Shown here: positions 19,267 to 27,129 of the stretch, in pieces
Numbering within the stretch: position 1 is the stretch's first letter
Layout of the letters: each line of letters begins with the position of its first letter
Source of the DNA: Microbacterium sp. KUDC0406
GTDB lineage: Bacteria; Actinomycetota; Actinomycetes; Actinomycetales; Microbacteriaceae
Reading direction: 5' to 3'
Length of the DNA: 64,000 bases
Assembly: GCF_021582875.1 (NCBI RefSeq)
Contig: NZ_CP091138.1
Location: 3,038,001-3,102,000 of the forward strand
Notes under the pieces: model-generated
What the model was told of the DNA's origin: nothing
The model's input: the letters and a program-made list of their open reading frames with translations, nothing else
Database searches by the model: none
Made by a program: the position numbers and the translations under genes

Positions 19267-19857
19267 TCATTCGCCGTGATCGGTGCGGCGCGGCCTCCGC
19301 GCGAAGAGCACAGCGGCACCCGCCGTGGCGACGAGCACGACGGCGCCGATCCCCAACCCGATCCACAGCCCCGTCGGTGCTGACGACGAGCCGGCTGCGT
19401 CGGACGAGTCGGCGGACGCCGGCGCCTTCGGGCCGCACTGCGGATCGGCCGAACCCTTCGCAGCCGCAACATTCCCGTCAGGGGCGAACGTGAAGGTGAA
19501 GGTGCCGGCCACGGGATGGCCGTCGGAGGACACCACCCGCCAGAGCACTTCGTAGTCGCCCTCAGGGCCCGCCTGCACCGGCGTGGACACGACGGAGCCG
19601 TTCAGGGCGGGGCATCCGGTCTCGTAGTACCTGCCGTCCGGTCCCTTGACCTGGATGACGTCGGCGCCCTCGCCACCGATCGGGTCGGCGCTGAAGGTCA
19701 GATCGACCTTCGTCAGGGTCGTGACAGTCGAACCCGTGGCGGGGTCGGAGTCGACGAGCGAGTCGTGCGCGGACGCGGCCGTCGCACCGACCGGGACGGC
19801 GATGAGTCCGAGCAGGATCCCGACGACGGCCCAGGCGGTGCGTCGGCGGGCGGTCAC
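19267..19857 (-). CDS. CopC-domain copper-binding membrane-anchored protein
   Basis: The 196-residue exported protein has a signal peptide ending ATAASA, so the mature protein would begin HDSLVDSDPATGS: an N-terminal histidine as in CopC, where it binds Cu(II). The CopC fold follows (KVDLTFSADPIGGEGADVI, then YEVLWRVVSSDGHPVAGTFTFTF), then a Ser/Ala linker and one C-terminal membrane helix (about 167-188) with basic end. It overlaps the YcnI-like gene by 4 nt. Role inferred: copper handling outside the membrane. CopD is absent from the window. Confidence 0.87.
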   Translation of the reverse strand: MTARRRTAWAVVGILLGLIAVPVGATAASAHDSLVDSDPATGSTVTTLTKVDLTFSADPIGGEGADVIQVKGPDGRYYETGCPALNGSVVSTPVQAGPEGDYEVLWRVVSSDGHPVAGTFTFTFAPDGNVAAAKGSADPQCGPKAPASADSSDAAGSSSAPTGLWIGLGIGAVVLVATAGAAVLFARRPRRTDHGE

Positions 19858-20576
19858 CGCTTCGCCTTCCGCGTGCGACCGACCGCGAACGCGCCCAGCA
19901 GCACGCCGGCCACGGCGAGCACCAGTGCGGAGATGCTCAGGCCGAGAGGCAGTCCGTCGCCGGTGGCGGGGGAGGCGGCATCGGCCGGCGTCACCGTCGC
20001 ATCATCCGTGGCGTGATGATCGCTCGAGGGAGGTGCGTCGTTGATCCAGAGGACGGGCGCGGGTTCGAGCGTGTCGTCCTTCTCCATCTCCTCGGGCGTC
20101 GCCTTCCACTCCACGACCTTGCCGTCGCTGTAGGTCTGCGTCGCGGGCATGACCACGTGCCCCGTGTCGGGCACCGGGCCCAGTGCGACGACGAAGGCCT
20201 GGAACTGGCCGGGGGCGATACCGTCGCCGGTGGCGGTGAAGGTGATGGTGGTCGGCGCCTCGGTGATGGTGTTCCCCGAGACCTCCACCGGCTCGGGGAG
20301 CTTCTCCTCGGTGACCTGACCGGTCCAGCCCGGGGTGGGCTGGTAGCTGACCGACGTGAACGGGGTGTCGGTGGGAAGGTGCACGACGACCTTGGTCGTG
20401 CTGGCCGTGTCGGATTCGGTCGGTACGCGGAAGGTGGCGTAGGTCCACCCTCCGGCCTCGGCCTGGTCGGGGTTGACGGTGACGTGCGCGGATGCCGCGA
20501 ACGGAACGCCGAGCGCGAGAACGGCGCCGGCGGCGATGCCCGCGAAGGCGCGGGTGAGCAGGGTGGTCTTGGGCAT
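19854..20576 (-). CDS. YcnI-family (DUF1775) copper-binding protein
   Basis: This 240-residue secreted and membrane-anchored protein has a signal peptide ending FAASA, giving mature HVTVNPDQAEAGGWTYATFR. YcnI proteins bind Cu(II) through exactly this N-terminal histidine plus a tryptophan and an acidic residue. The DUF1775 domain runs to about residue 175 (VVMPATQTYSDGKVVEWKATP). A His/Asp-rich linker (SSDHHATDD) and a C-terminal membrane helix with KAKR end follow. First gene of the ycnI-copC pair; its 5' leader has two nested palindromes. Confidence 0.9.
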   Translation of the reverse strand: MPKTTLLTRAFAGIAAGAVLALGVPFAASAHVTVNPDQAEAGGWTYATFRVPTESDTASTTKVVVHLPTDTPFTSVSYQPTPGWTGQVTEEKLPEPVEVSGNTITEAPTTITFTATGDGIAPGQFQAFVVALGPVPDTGHVVMPATQTYSDGKVVEWKATPEEMEKDDTLEPAPVLWINDAPPSSDHHATDDATVTPADAASPATGDGLPLGLSISALVLAVAGVLLGAFAVGRTRKAKR

Positions 20577-20584
20577 GAGTCAGC

Positions 20585-20620
20585 TTTCTGTGCGCGCGCA
20601 GAAACGCTCTGCGCGCAGAG
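20585..20620. promoter_or_regulatory. Two adjacent palindromes upstream of the ycnI-like gene
   Basis: TTTCTG-TGCGCGCG-CAGAAA (20585-20604) and the perfect 14-bp palindrome CTCTGCGCGCAGAG (20607-20620) fill the space before the start at 20576 on the minus strand. They share the CTG/CAG ends and may be an operator pair. Confidence 0.45.
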
Positions 20621-20643
20621 GGTGTGAGAGAAGTGGTGGGATG

Positions 20644-21264
20644 TCACGCCGTGACCGGCGGACCCCTTCTCGACACTGCACAGGTCAGGTGCACAGAAGA
20701 TGCGACGAACACCCGCCCGAGGACGACACGGAGACGGACAGCGATCCGCGGAGCGCTCCACGACAGCAGACGAGTCACGAGCGACCAGCCGGTCAGCTCG
20801 AGCAGCATCCGGATCGCGCGCTCACCGTGCCCGATCGCGAGGATCGTGACGATGGCGGCGAACACGTGCGCCAGCCACATCGCCGGGTCGGAGTGCGTCG
20901 TCTGCGCCGTCTGCGTCGTCTGCGCGGCCGCGGCGGAAGTGGTGAGCACGGTGATCTGCCCGTGCGCGTGTCCACCCGCGCCGCTCACGAACGCCGCGCC
21001 GCCGGAGCTCTCTCCGACGCCGATCATCAGCATTCCGTGCAGCACGAACTGGCTGAGACCCACTGCCACCGACAACCGGAACCAGGACAGGGCCTTGCCG
21101 GCCAGCAGCACGCAGAGCGGCATCGCGAATGCGAGCGCCAGCACGACGCCGAGCAGCGGCGCGGGTTGTCCGTGCGCGACGGAGTGCGGCACCGCGGCGG
21201 CGAAGATCGCCACAGACGCGGCCACGCATCCGCGTACGCCGCGGGCAGCCCTCGATTCGAGCAC
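20644..21264 (-). CDS. Multi-pass membrane protein of unknown function beside copper genes
   Basis: This 206-residue protein has about four hydrophobic segments: residues 15-30, 38-58, 65-83 (VGLSQFVLHGMLMIGV) and 128-145. Histidines lie close to several of them (VPHSVAHG, FVLHGM, GGHAHGQ, MWLAHVFAA), and a Thr/Ala-rich loop separates the halves. Its 3' end is 67 nt upstream of ycnI on the same strand, so it is probably co-transcribed with the copper proteins. The His/Met placement would suit metal handling, but this is inference and no family name is assigned. Confidence 0.65.
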   Translation of the reverse strand: MLESRAARGVRGCVAASVAIFAAAVPHSVAHGQPAPLLGVVLALAFAMPLCVLLAGKALSWFRLSVAVGLSQFVLHGMLMIGVGESSGGAAFVSGAGGHAHGQITVLTTSAAAAQTTQTAQTTHSDPAMWLAHVFAAIVTILAIGHGERAIRMLLELTGWSLVTRLLSWSAPRIAVRLRVVLGRVFVASSVHLTCAVSRRGPPVTA

Positions 21265-21312
21265 CGTCCGAATCTACCAACGAATCGTCCGGAGGGACCT
21301 GGACGTACCGCG

Positions 21313-21411
21313 CTATCTGCGTCTTGCGGACATGGTGACGACGATGAATCCGATCAGCATCGCGCCGGCGTCCACCTCGGCCGGCTGGTCTGCCCGCTCT
21401 GGACTCGTCAT
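21313..21411 (-). CDS. Small putative membrane protein, 32 residues
   Basis: A very short frame (MTSPERADQPAEVDAG, then AMLIGFIVVTMSARRR) begins 3 nt after the stop of the preceding small gene. A near-perfect ribosome site, GGGAGG, lies 5 nt before its ATG. It has one short hydrophobic stretch ending in three arginines. Coupled translation with the 72-residue gene upstream is likely. Small size keeps confidence moderate. Confidence 0.45.
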   Translation of the reverse strand: MTSPERADQPAEVDAGAMLIGFIVVTMSARRR

Positions 21412-21413
21412 GG

Positions 21414-21632
21414 TCACCTCCCGAGCTTCTTGGCCTGCTTCATGGCTGAGCGGGCGGCCTCGTCTGCGCGTTTGAGTGCCTTCTTGCGCGCCTTCTTCAC
21501 CTTGGGGTCGTTCCACACGGCGTCGATGCTCGCCCTGATCTCGCGGTATCGGCTGCGACCGGCCTTCGCGCCGTAGAAGTACGCCACCATCGCGATCACG
21601 GCGACGCTGAACCAGAAGAAGTACTTTCGCAT
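21414..21632 (-). CDS. Small single-helix membrane protein with basic tail
   Basis: 72 residues from MRKYFFWFSVAVIAMVAYFYG: one N-terminal membrane helix, then a highly basic amphipathic region (KKARKKALKRADEAARSAMK). GAAAGAGAG precedes the ATG at 21632; the longer open frame to 21668 lacks a ribosome site. No known family recognised. It may bind nucleic acid or anionic lipid near the membrane; this is inference from charge only. Confidence 0.6.
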   Translation of the reverse strand: MRKYFFWFSVAVIAMVAYFYGAKAGRSRYREIRASIDAVWNDPKVKKARKKALKRADEAARSAMKQAKKLGR

Positions 21633-21848
21633 TTCGCTCTCTTTCCTCGAGAAGGAGGTCCTTGCCATCGATCCCGCACGGAACCCGCGGGGATGAAGGT
21701 GATGCCTGAACGATCATGCTGTGCCCAGATTCTGACGCCAGGTCATTGACAAATGCAGGGGGCTGTCAGTACGCGTTCCGGAACACGCAGGCGGTCTCAG
21801 GGCCTTCGACGGAGGGATGAGCGTCTCATCTGGATTGAGAACTCACAG

Positions 21849-21922
21849 TGGAGGGGCTGACGGGAATCGAACCCGCGCTGTCTGCTTGGGAAGCAGAAGT
21901 TCTGCCATTGAACTACAGCCCC
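21849..21922 (-). tRNA. tRNA-Gly (CCC)
   Basis: The minus strand folds as a full cloverleaf: acceptor GGGGCTG/CAGCCCC, anticodon stem TCTGC/GCAGA with loop TTCCCAA (anticodon CCC), T-arm GCGGGTTCGATTCCCGT, and an encoded 3' CCA. Confidence 0.95.
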
Positions 21923-21961
21923 GAGATGGTGCCTGGCCAGCATAACAAACCGCGGGGGTGG

Positions 21962-22110
21962 GGCGTTTCGTCTCGCTGGCGCTCGCTCAACGATCCGGGA
22001 GGGCTGGCGCTCGCTCAACGATCCGGGAGGGCTGGCGCTCGCTCAACGACCCGGGATGACTGGCGCTCGCTCAACGACCTGGGATGACTGGCGCTCGCTC
22101 AACGACCGGG
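21962..22110. repeat. Family B half-element followed by five tandem 28-bp repeats
   Basis: After GCGTTTCGTCTCGC there are five direct repeats starting at 21977, 22005, 22033, 22061 and 22089, period exactly 28. Each contains TGGCGCTCGCTCAACGA then a C/G-rich CCGGGA end. The unit is the right arm of the family B palindrome. It occupies the 279-nt spacer between the tRNA and the ABC operon; nothing else is seen there. Confidence 0.92.
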
Positions 22111-22200
22111 TGGGAGTGGCACCCCGGTACCACTCCCACCCCGCAGGATCATCCAGCAGACGGACGCGCCGGCCACAGCATCCCCCGTAGCGTCGGAGGC

Positions 22201-23112
22201 ATGATCACAGCAGAAGGCCTCGGCAAGAGGTTCGGAGACAAGAAGGCCGTCGACGACGTGTCGTTCACCGTGCGGCCCGGGATGGTCACCGGGTTCCTCG
22301 GGCCGAACGGCGCCGGCAAGTCGACCACGATGCGCATGATCGTCGGTCTCGACCGTCCGACCGAGGGCCGGGTCACCGTCGCCGGGCAGGAGTACCGCCG
22401 GCTGCCCGCGCCGCTCACCGAGGTGGGCGTGCTGCTCGACGCCAAGGCCGTGCACACCGGCCGCACCGCGCGCAACCACCTGCGCGCGATGGCTGCGACC
22501 CACGGCATCCCGTCGTCCCGGGTCGACGAGGTCATCGACCTCGCCGGCATCGGATCGGTCGCGAACAAGCGCGCCGGCAAGTTCTCGCTCGGCATGGGCC
22601 AGCGCCTCGGCATCGCCGCCGCGCTGCTCGGCGACCCGCACACCCTCATCCTCGACGAGCCGGTCAACGGCCTCGACCCCGAGGGCGTGCGCTGGGTGCG
22701 GCAGTTCGTACGGCACGCGGCATCCGAGGGACGCACCGTGCTGCTCTCCAGCCACCTCATGAGCGAGATGGCGCAGACCGCCGACCACGTCATCGTGCTC
22801 GGCCGCGGCAAGGTGCTGGCGGATGCTCCGCTCGATGACCTCGTGCGCGCCTGGACGAGCACGACGGTGCGCGTGCGCACCCCGCGCGCCGCCGACCTCG
22901 CCGCCCTGCTGGGCGGCCCCGACACCGAGATCGTCAGCACCGGACCCGAGACCTTCGACGTTGTCGGCGTCCCCGCGTCCCGCATCGGCGACCTCGCCGC
23001 CGAGCGCGGCATCCCGCTGCACGAACTCACCCCGACCTCGGGATCGCTCGAAGAGGCCTACATGGCCCTCACCGGCGACGCGGTCGAGTACAAGAGCAAG
23101 GAGATCGCATGA
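22201..23112 (+). CDS. ABC-2 type transporter ATP-binding protein
   Basis: The 303-residue ATPase of an export-type ABC system has Walker A GPNGAGKST, signature FSLGMGQRLGIA, Walker B LILDEPVNGLDPEGV and the switch His in VLLSSHLMSEMAQ. The C-terminal ~80 residues form the regulatory tail seen in DrrA/NatA-like proteins. ATG 22201 follows GGAGGC. The permease overlaps by 4 nt, and a histidine kinase and response regulator follow, so the exporter may be regulated by or signal through that system, as in antibiotic or lantibiotic defence modules. Substrate unknown. Confidence 0.9.
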   Translation: MITAEGLGKRFGDKKAVDDVSFTVRPGMVTGFLGPNGAGKSTTMRMIVGLDRPTEGRVTVAGQEYRRLPAPLTEVGVLLDAKAVHTGRTARNHLRAMAATHGIPSSRVDEVIDLAGIGSVANKRAGKFSLGMGQRLGIAAALLGDPHTLILDEPVNGLDPEGVRWVRQFVRHAASEGRTVLLSSHLMSEMAQTADHVIVLGRGKVLADAPLDDLVRAWTSTTVRVRTPRAADLAALLGGPDTEIVSTGPETFDVVGVPASRIGDLAAERGIPLHELTPTSGSLEEAYMALTGDAVEYKSKEIA

Positions 23113-23924
23113 GCGTCCAGACCGCGCCGGCACGGCGCACGCACACCGAGTCGCCGTACCGGCTCTCGTTCGGTCGCGCCCTGCGCAGCGAGTGGATCAA
23201 GCTCGCCACGGTCCGCTCCACCTGGTGGTCGATCGCGATCACTGCGGCGCTGACCATCGGCATCGCCGTGCTGATCGCCGCCTCGGTTCCCGAGGACAGC
23301 GGCTTCCCGGGCATCCAGGCCGTCGTCTCGCCGATCCAGTTCACGATGCTGCTCGCCGGCATCCTCGGTGCGATCGCCGTGACCGGTGAGTACTCCACGG
23401 GCATGATCCGCTCGACGCTCACCGCGAACCCGGTGCGCGGCAGTGTTCTCGCCGCGAAGGCGACCGTGCTGGCCGTGTTCATGTTCGTCGCCTCGCTGGT
23501 GATCTTCGCGGTCTCGGCGGCGGTCGTGTCGCCGATCCTCGCGGGCAAGGACCTCGCGATCGACTGGTCCGACGTCGAGGGCTCGATCCTCCCCGTGCTC
23601 GTCGCCTCGGTGACCATGGCCGTGTTCGCCCTCATCGGCGTCGCCTTCGGATTCATCATCCGCAACGGCGCCGGCGCGATCGCCGCGACCGTCGGCCTGC
23701 TGTTCGTGCTGCCGGTCGTGACGAGCATGTTCGGCATGGCGGGCGAGGCCTGGCGCTGGATTCAGGACGCCGCGTACTATCTGCCCGCCTCCGCCGCGCA
23801 GAACGTGATCCTGCCGCAGGACGACTGGGGCCTCACCTGGCAGGTCGCGTCACTGACGCTGGCCGCGTGGGTCGTCGCCGGCATGCTGGGCGCCTGGGCG
23901 GTGCTGCGCAACCGCGACGCCTGA
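23109..23924 (+). CDS. ABC-2 type transporter permease
   Basis: This 271-residue protein has six hydrophobic segments. The basic N-terminus leads into SEWIKLATVRSTWWSIAIT, the usual first helix of ABC-2 permeases, and GEYSTGMIRSTLTANPVRG is the typical coupling loop. It is translationally coupled to the ATPase (ATGA). It would dimerise and form the membrane channel of the exporter. Confidence 0.88.
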   Translation: MSVQTAPARRTHTESPYRLSFGRALRSEWIKLATVRSTWWSIAITAALTIGIAVLIAASVPEDSGFPGIQAVVSPIQFTMLLAGILGAIAVTGEYSTGMIRSTLTANPVRGSVLAAKATVLAVFMFVASLVIFAVSAAVVSPILAGKDLAIDWSDVEGSILPVLVASVTMAVFALIGVAFGFIIRNGAGAIAATVGLLFVLPVVTSMFGMAGEAWRWIQDAAYYLPASAAQNVILPQDDWGLTWQVASLTLAAWVVAGMLGAWAVLRNRDA

Positions 23925-23955
23925 TCCCTGCGAAGAGCCTGATGCACCGAGCAGA

Positions 23956-25302
23956 ATGGGCAGCGTGACCTCCGACAGCCGCAGTTCGTCCGCCCGTGAG
24001 GGCGATGAGCTGCGGCTGCCGCGTCCGCCCGGTGTGATCCGGAGGTTCTGGGCGCGGCATCCGCTGTTCGCCGACATCCTCATCGCGCTGAGCTGCCTGC
24101 TGCTCGGGCTCGTTCCGGGCGCCAGTCTGGACGCATCCGTCGGCGCTGCGGTGCGGATCGGCACGCTGGCGATGCCCTTCACCGTGATCGTCGCCTGTCT
24201 GCTGCTGCTTCGGCGGCGGCAGTGGCCGGTGGTCGCGTTCGTGGCATCCATGGTCGCGGCGGTCTCGTACCTGTTCGCCGCAAATCCCGCCGGCGGGCCG
24301 CTGCTGCTCGTCACCAGCTACACCCTCGCCGTGTACCGGTCGGTCCGCGCCTGTTGGACGGCTCTCGGCATCGGGATCGGCGGCCTCGCCGTCATCGGCG
24401 TCTCGCTGTCGCTCACCGGCACGATCACCTGGAGCGCGTCGATCAACGCCATCCTCGGCGAGCTGGTCCTCGGGCTGATCGGCGCTCTCATCGGAGTGAA
24501 CGTCGGCAACCGCAAGCGCTACATGGAGGCGGTGCTCGCCCGGTCGCGCCAGCTGCTGGTCGAGCGCGATCAGCACGCGCAGCTCGCCGCCGCAGCGGAG
24601 CGGGAGCGCATCGCCCGCGAGATGCACGACATCGTGTCGCACTCGCTGACGGTCGTGGTCGCGCTGTCGGAGGGGGCGGCGGCGACCGGCGACCCGGATC
24701 GGGCGCGGGATGCCTCGCTCGCGGCCGCCGACACGGCCCGCAGCGCCCTGTCCGAGATGCGCTCTATGCTCGGCGTGCTGCGCGCCGGCGATGCTCCGCT
24801 CGAACCGGCTGCTCCGATCGATCCGGCGGAGCCCGTCGCCGCCGCCCGGCGCGCGGGCTTCACGGTGTCGCTCATCACCACGGGCGCGCCCGAACTGCCG
24901 CCGACGGTGTCCTTCGCGGTCGGCCGCATCGTGCAGGAGGGACTCACCAACGCCATGCGGCACGCGCCGAAGGCGACGGCGATCGATGTGCGCATCGACT
25001 ACGCCGATCCGCTCGTGGTCGAGATCGTCAACGACGGCGCCACGACGGCGACGGATGATCCGGGCTTCGGCCTGCGCGGACTCGCCGAGCGCGCCGCGCA
25101 CCTGGGCGGTTCGTTCCGCTCCGGCGCCGTCGGCGGGGGACGATGGATGCTGCGCGCCGAACTGCCGCACCCTTCGACAGGCTCAGACCGTTCGACGGGC
25201 TCAGGGGCCCAGGCGGGCTCTGACCCTTCGACAGGCTCAGGGGCCCGAGAACCTGGGTCGCTGAGCCTGTCGAAGCGCCCCCACGACCCGGAGACCACAT
25301 GA
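23956..25302 (+). CDS. Sensor histidine kinase (NarL-partner, HisKA_3 type)
   Basis: 448 residues: about six membrane helices between residues 38 and 182, a DHp segment EREREIAREMHDIVSHSL-like around His224, and a catalytic domain with IVQEGLTNAMRHAP (N box) and GFGLRGLAERAAHLGG (G box). It autophosphorylates and passes phosphate to the LuxR-type regulator that overlaps its 3' end in ATGA. GTG 23965 is an alternative start. Residues 405-442 are translated family A repeats (STGS, GSLSLSK) after the last catalytic strand, a non-family tail. The sensing signal is probably a membrane or cell-wall cue, by analogy to exporter-linked systems. Confidence 0.9.
   Translation: MGSVTSDSRSSSAREGDELRLPRPPGVIRRFWARHPLFADILIALSCLLLGLVPGASLDASVGAAVRIGTLAMPFTVIVACLLLLRRRQWPVVAFVASMVAAVSYLFAANPAGGPLLLVTSYTLAVYRSVRACWTALGIGIGGLAVIGVSLSLTGTITWSASINAILGELVLGLIGALIGVNVGNRKRYMEAVLARSRQLLVERDQHAQLAAAAERERIAREMHDIVSHSLTVVVALSEGAAATGDPDRARDASLAAADTARSALSEMRSMLGVLRAGDAPLEPAAPIDPAEPVAAARRAGFTVSLITTGAPELPPTVSFAVGRIVQEGLTNAMRHAPKATAIDVRIDYADPLVVEIVNDGATTATDDPGFGLRGLAERAAHLGGSFRSGAVGGGRWMLRAELPHPSTGSDRSTGSGAQAGSDPSTGSGAREPGSLSLSKRPHDPETT
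25169..25285 (+). repeat. Cluster of family A repeats at the 3' end of the kinase gene
   Basis: Three inverted-orientation copies (CCCTTCGACAGGCTCAG; CGTTCGACGGGCTCAGGGGC; CCCTTCGACAGGCTCAGGGG) and one direct copy (GGGTCGCTGAGCCTGTCGAA) occur in 117 nt, all translated before the kinase stop codon. Confidence 0.9.
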
Positions 25303-25952
25303 CCGAACCCATCCGCGTGCTGCTCGTCGACGACCAGCAGCTCATCCGCGTCGGCTTCCGCATGGTGCTCGAGGCGGAGGGCGACATCCAGGTCGTCGGC
25401 GAAGCCGGCGACGGCGCCGCGGCGGTGCGCCAGGCCGGCCTGCTCGCGCCCGACGTCGTCCTGATGGACGTGCGGATGCCGGGCATGGACGGCATCGCCG
25501 CCACGGAGAGCATCGTGCAGGAGCATCCCGGCATCCGGGTACTGGTGCTGACCACCTTCGATCTGGACGAGTACGCGTTCGGCGCGATCCGCGCCGGTGC
25601 GAGCGGCTTCCTGCTCAAGGACGCTCAGCGGCACGAGCTCGTCGCCGCCGTGCGCGCGGTGCACCGCGGCGATGCCGTGCTGGCGCCTCGGGCGACGCGC
25701 GCCTTCCTGAACCAGCTGTCCGCCCAGCCGGCCGTGGCGGCATCCGGCCCCGACCCGACCGCTGAGCTGACCGAGCGCGAGCGGGAGGTGTTCCTCGCGA
25801 TCGCGGAGGGGCTGACCAACAGCGAGATCGCGGAGCGGTTCTTCCTCAGCGAATCGACCGTGAAGACGCACGTGGGCCGGGTGCTCGCGAAGCTCGATGC
25901 GCGTGACCGCATCCAGGCCGTGATCATCGCGCACCGGCTGGGGCTCGTCTGA
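25299..25952 (+). CDS. Response regulator, NarL/LuxR type
   Basis: 217 residues: receiver domain with the acidic pair DD11-12, phospho-acceptor Asp57 (VVLMDVRMPGMDG) and the conserved Lys in FLLKDAQRHEL. The C-terminal LuxR helix-turn-helix reads LTEREREVFLAIAEGLTNSEIAERFFLSESTVKTHV. Start overlaps the kinase stop. It probably controls the adjacent exporter operon. Confidence 0.94.
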   Translation: MTEPIRVLLVDDQQLIRVGFRMVLEAEGDIQVVGEAGDGAAAVRQAGLLAPDVVLMDVRMPGMDGIAATESIVQEHPGIRVLVLTTFDLDEYAFGAIRAGASGFLLKDAQRHELVAAVRAVHRGDAVLAPRATRAFLNQLSAQPAVAASGPDPTAELTEREREVFLAIAEGLTNSEIAERFFLSESTVKTHVGRVLAKLDARDRIQAVIIAHRLGLV

Positions 25953-25973
25953 ACCTCACCGGCGGGCCGGGCG

Positions 25974-26229
25974 CGTTTCGCCTCAGTCGCAGGCTCCCTC
26001 GCTCAACGACCCGGGAAGAGTGACCCCCTCGGTCGTTGAGCGAGCGGAGCGAGACGAAACGCGCCCCCTCGGTCGTTGAGCGAGCGGAGCGAGACGAAAC
26101 GCGCCCCCTCGGTCGTTGAGCGAGCGGAGCGAGACGAAACGCGTCGGCTGACCTGGGGGCGTTTCGTCACTTCGACTCGCTCCGCTCGCTCAGTACGGCG
26201 CTCGCTCCTTCGTCGCTCGCTCAACGACC
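25974..26229. repeat. Composite family B repeat region
   Basis: A half-element (GCGTTTCGCCTCAGTCGCAG) is followed by three direct copies of GGTCGTTGAGCGAGCGGAGC at 26031, 26071 and 26111 (period 40). An inverted arm follows, with duplicated CGCTCGCT segments, ending CTCGCTCAACGACC at 26229. The last direct copy and the inverted arm form a 119-nt palindrome. It fills the spacer between the response regulator and dcd. Confidence 0.92.
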
Positions 26230-26247
26230 GCCCGGTACGCTGAACTC

Positions 26248-26853
26248 GTGCTTCTCAGCGATCGCGACATCAGGGCAGAACTGGCATCCGGCCGCGTCGG
26301 ACTCGATCCGCTGGATCTCGGGATGGTGCAGCCGTCGAGCGTTGACGTGCGGCTGGATCGCTACTTCCGGCTGTTCGACAACCACAAGTACCCGTTCATC
26401 GATCCGGCCGAGGACCAGCCCGAGCTGACCCGCCTGATCGAGGTCGACCCGGATGAGCCGTTCGTGCTGCATCCGGGTGAGTTCGCGCTCGGCGCGACGT
26501 TCGAGCAGGTCACACTGCCCGACGACATCGCCGCGCGACTGGAGGGCAAGTCGTCGCTCGGCCGGCTCGGCCTCATCACGCATTCGACGGCGGGATTCAT
26601 CGATCCCGGATTCACCGGGCATGTGACGCTCGAGCTGGCGAACGTGGCCACGCTGCCGATCAAGCTGTGGCCGGGCATGAAGATCGGCCAGCTGTGCTTC
26701 TTCCGGCTGAGCTCGGCGGCCGAGAACCCGTACGGATCCGGTGCGTACGGCAACCACTACCAGGGGCAGCGCGGGCCGACGGCATCCCGCTCGTTCCAGA
26801 ACTTCCACCGCACGGATGTCGGCGTGACCGATGCGGGCGCGACCGGCAACTGA
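26248..26853 (+). CDS. dcd: dCTP deaminase
   Basis: The 201-residue trimeric enzyme of pyrimidine nucleotide synthesis deaminates dCTP. Family motifs are [16 protein letters not shown] (29-44), [13 protein letters not shown] (97-109) and [18 protein letters not shown] (113-130) with the catalytic Glu. Actinobacterial relatives often also hydrolyse dUTP, giving dUMP directly; that bifunctionality is inferred from the clade, not proved here. GTG start (26248), placed by the conserved MLLSDRDI beginning. Confidence 0.94.
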   Translation: MLLSDRDIRAELASGRVGLDPLDLGMVQPSSVDVRLDRYFRLFDNHKYPFIDPAEDQPELTRLIEVDPDEPFVLHPGEFALGATFEQVTLPDDIAARLEGKSSLGRLGLITHSTAGFIDPGFTGHVTLELANVATLPIKLWPGMKIGQLCFFRLSSAAENPYGSGAYGNHYQGQRGPTASRSFQNFHRTDVGVTDAGATGN

Positions 26854-26906
26854 CGCGCGGGCGGCTGAGCCGGTGGGCGCGCCGGCGTTGTCGCGGTTCG
26901 GGGTGT

Positions 26907-27059
26907 GTCGGGGATGGGTTTCGTTGGTGCGTGACCAGGGTGGCCGTGAAAGGCATCCCTGAGGCGTCGGCCCCCAGCGTCGCCGGGGGCGCAGTGTCGG
27001 TCGGGGATGGGTTTCGGCGGTTCGCGGCCCAGGAGCCCGTGAAAGCCATCCCTGAGGCG
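26907..27059. repeat. Two direct copies of a hairpin repeat (family C)
   Basis: Two ~60-nt units begin GTCGGGGATGGGTTTCG and end GTGAAAGSCATCCCTGAGGC. Each is an inverted repeat: GGGATGGGTTTC against GAAAGGCATCCC or GAAAGCCATCCC, with about 30 nt between arms. The second copy begins about 93 nt after the first. They fill the spacer after dcd. Confidence 0.8.
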
Positions 27060-27075
27060 CGGAATGCAGACGCGA

Positions 27076-27110
27076 AGAGGGCCTCGATCACACGGTGATC
27101 GAGGCCCTCT
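27076..27110. terminator. Rho-independent-like hairpin between convergent genes
   Basis: AGAGGGCCTCGATCAC (27076-27091) pairs perfectly over 16 bp with GTGATCGAGGCCCTCT (27095-27110), loop ACG. It is the end signal for dcd and for the His-rich regulator on the other strand. Confidence 0.85.
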
Positions 27111-27129
27111 CGTCTGAGCTCGTCACAGC

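Noticed and set aside
21962..22110. Possible CRISPR array
   Set aside because: The 28-nt units repeat without unique spacers, match an arm of a dispersed palindrome, and no cas genes are near.
25974..26229. Possible rho-independent terminators in the repeat block
   Set aside because: The same palindromes occur inside coding regions and upstream of genes, so they are a dispersed repeat; terminator activity may be incidental.
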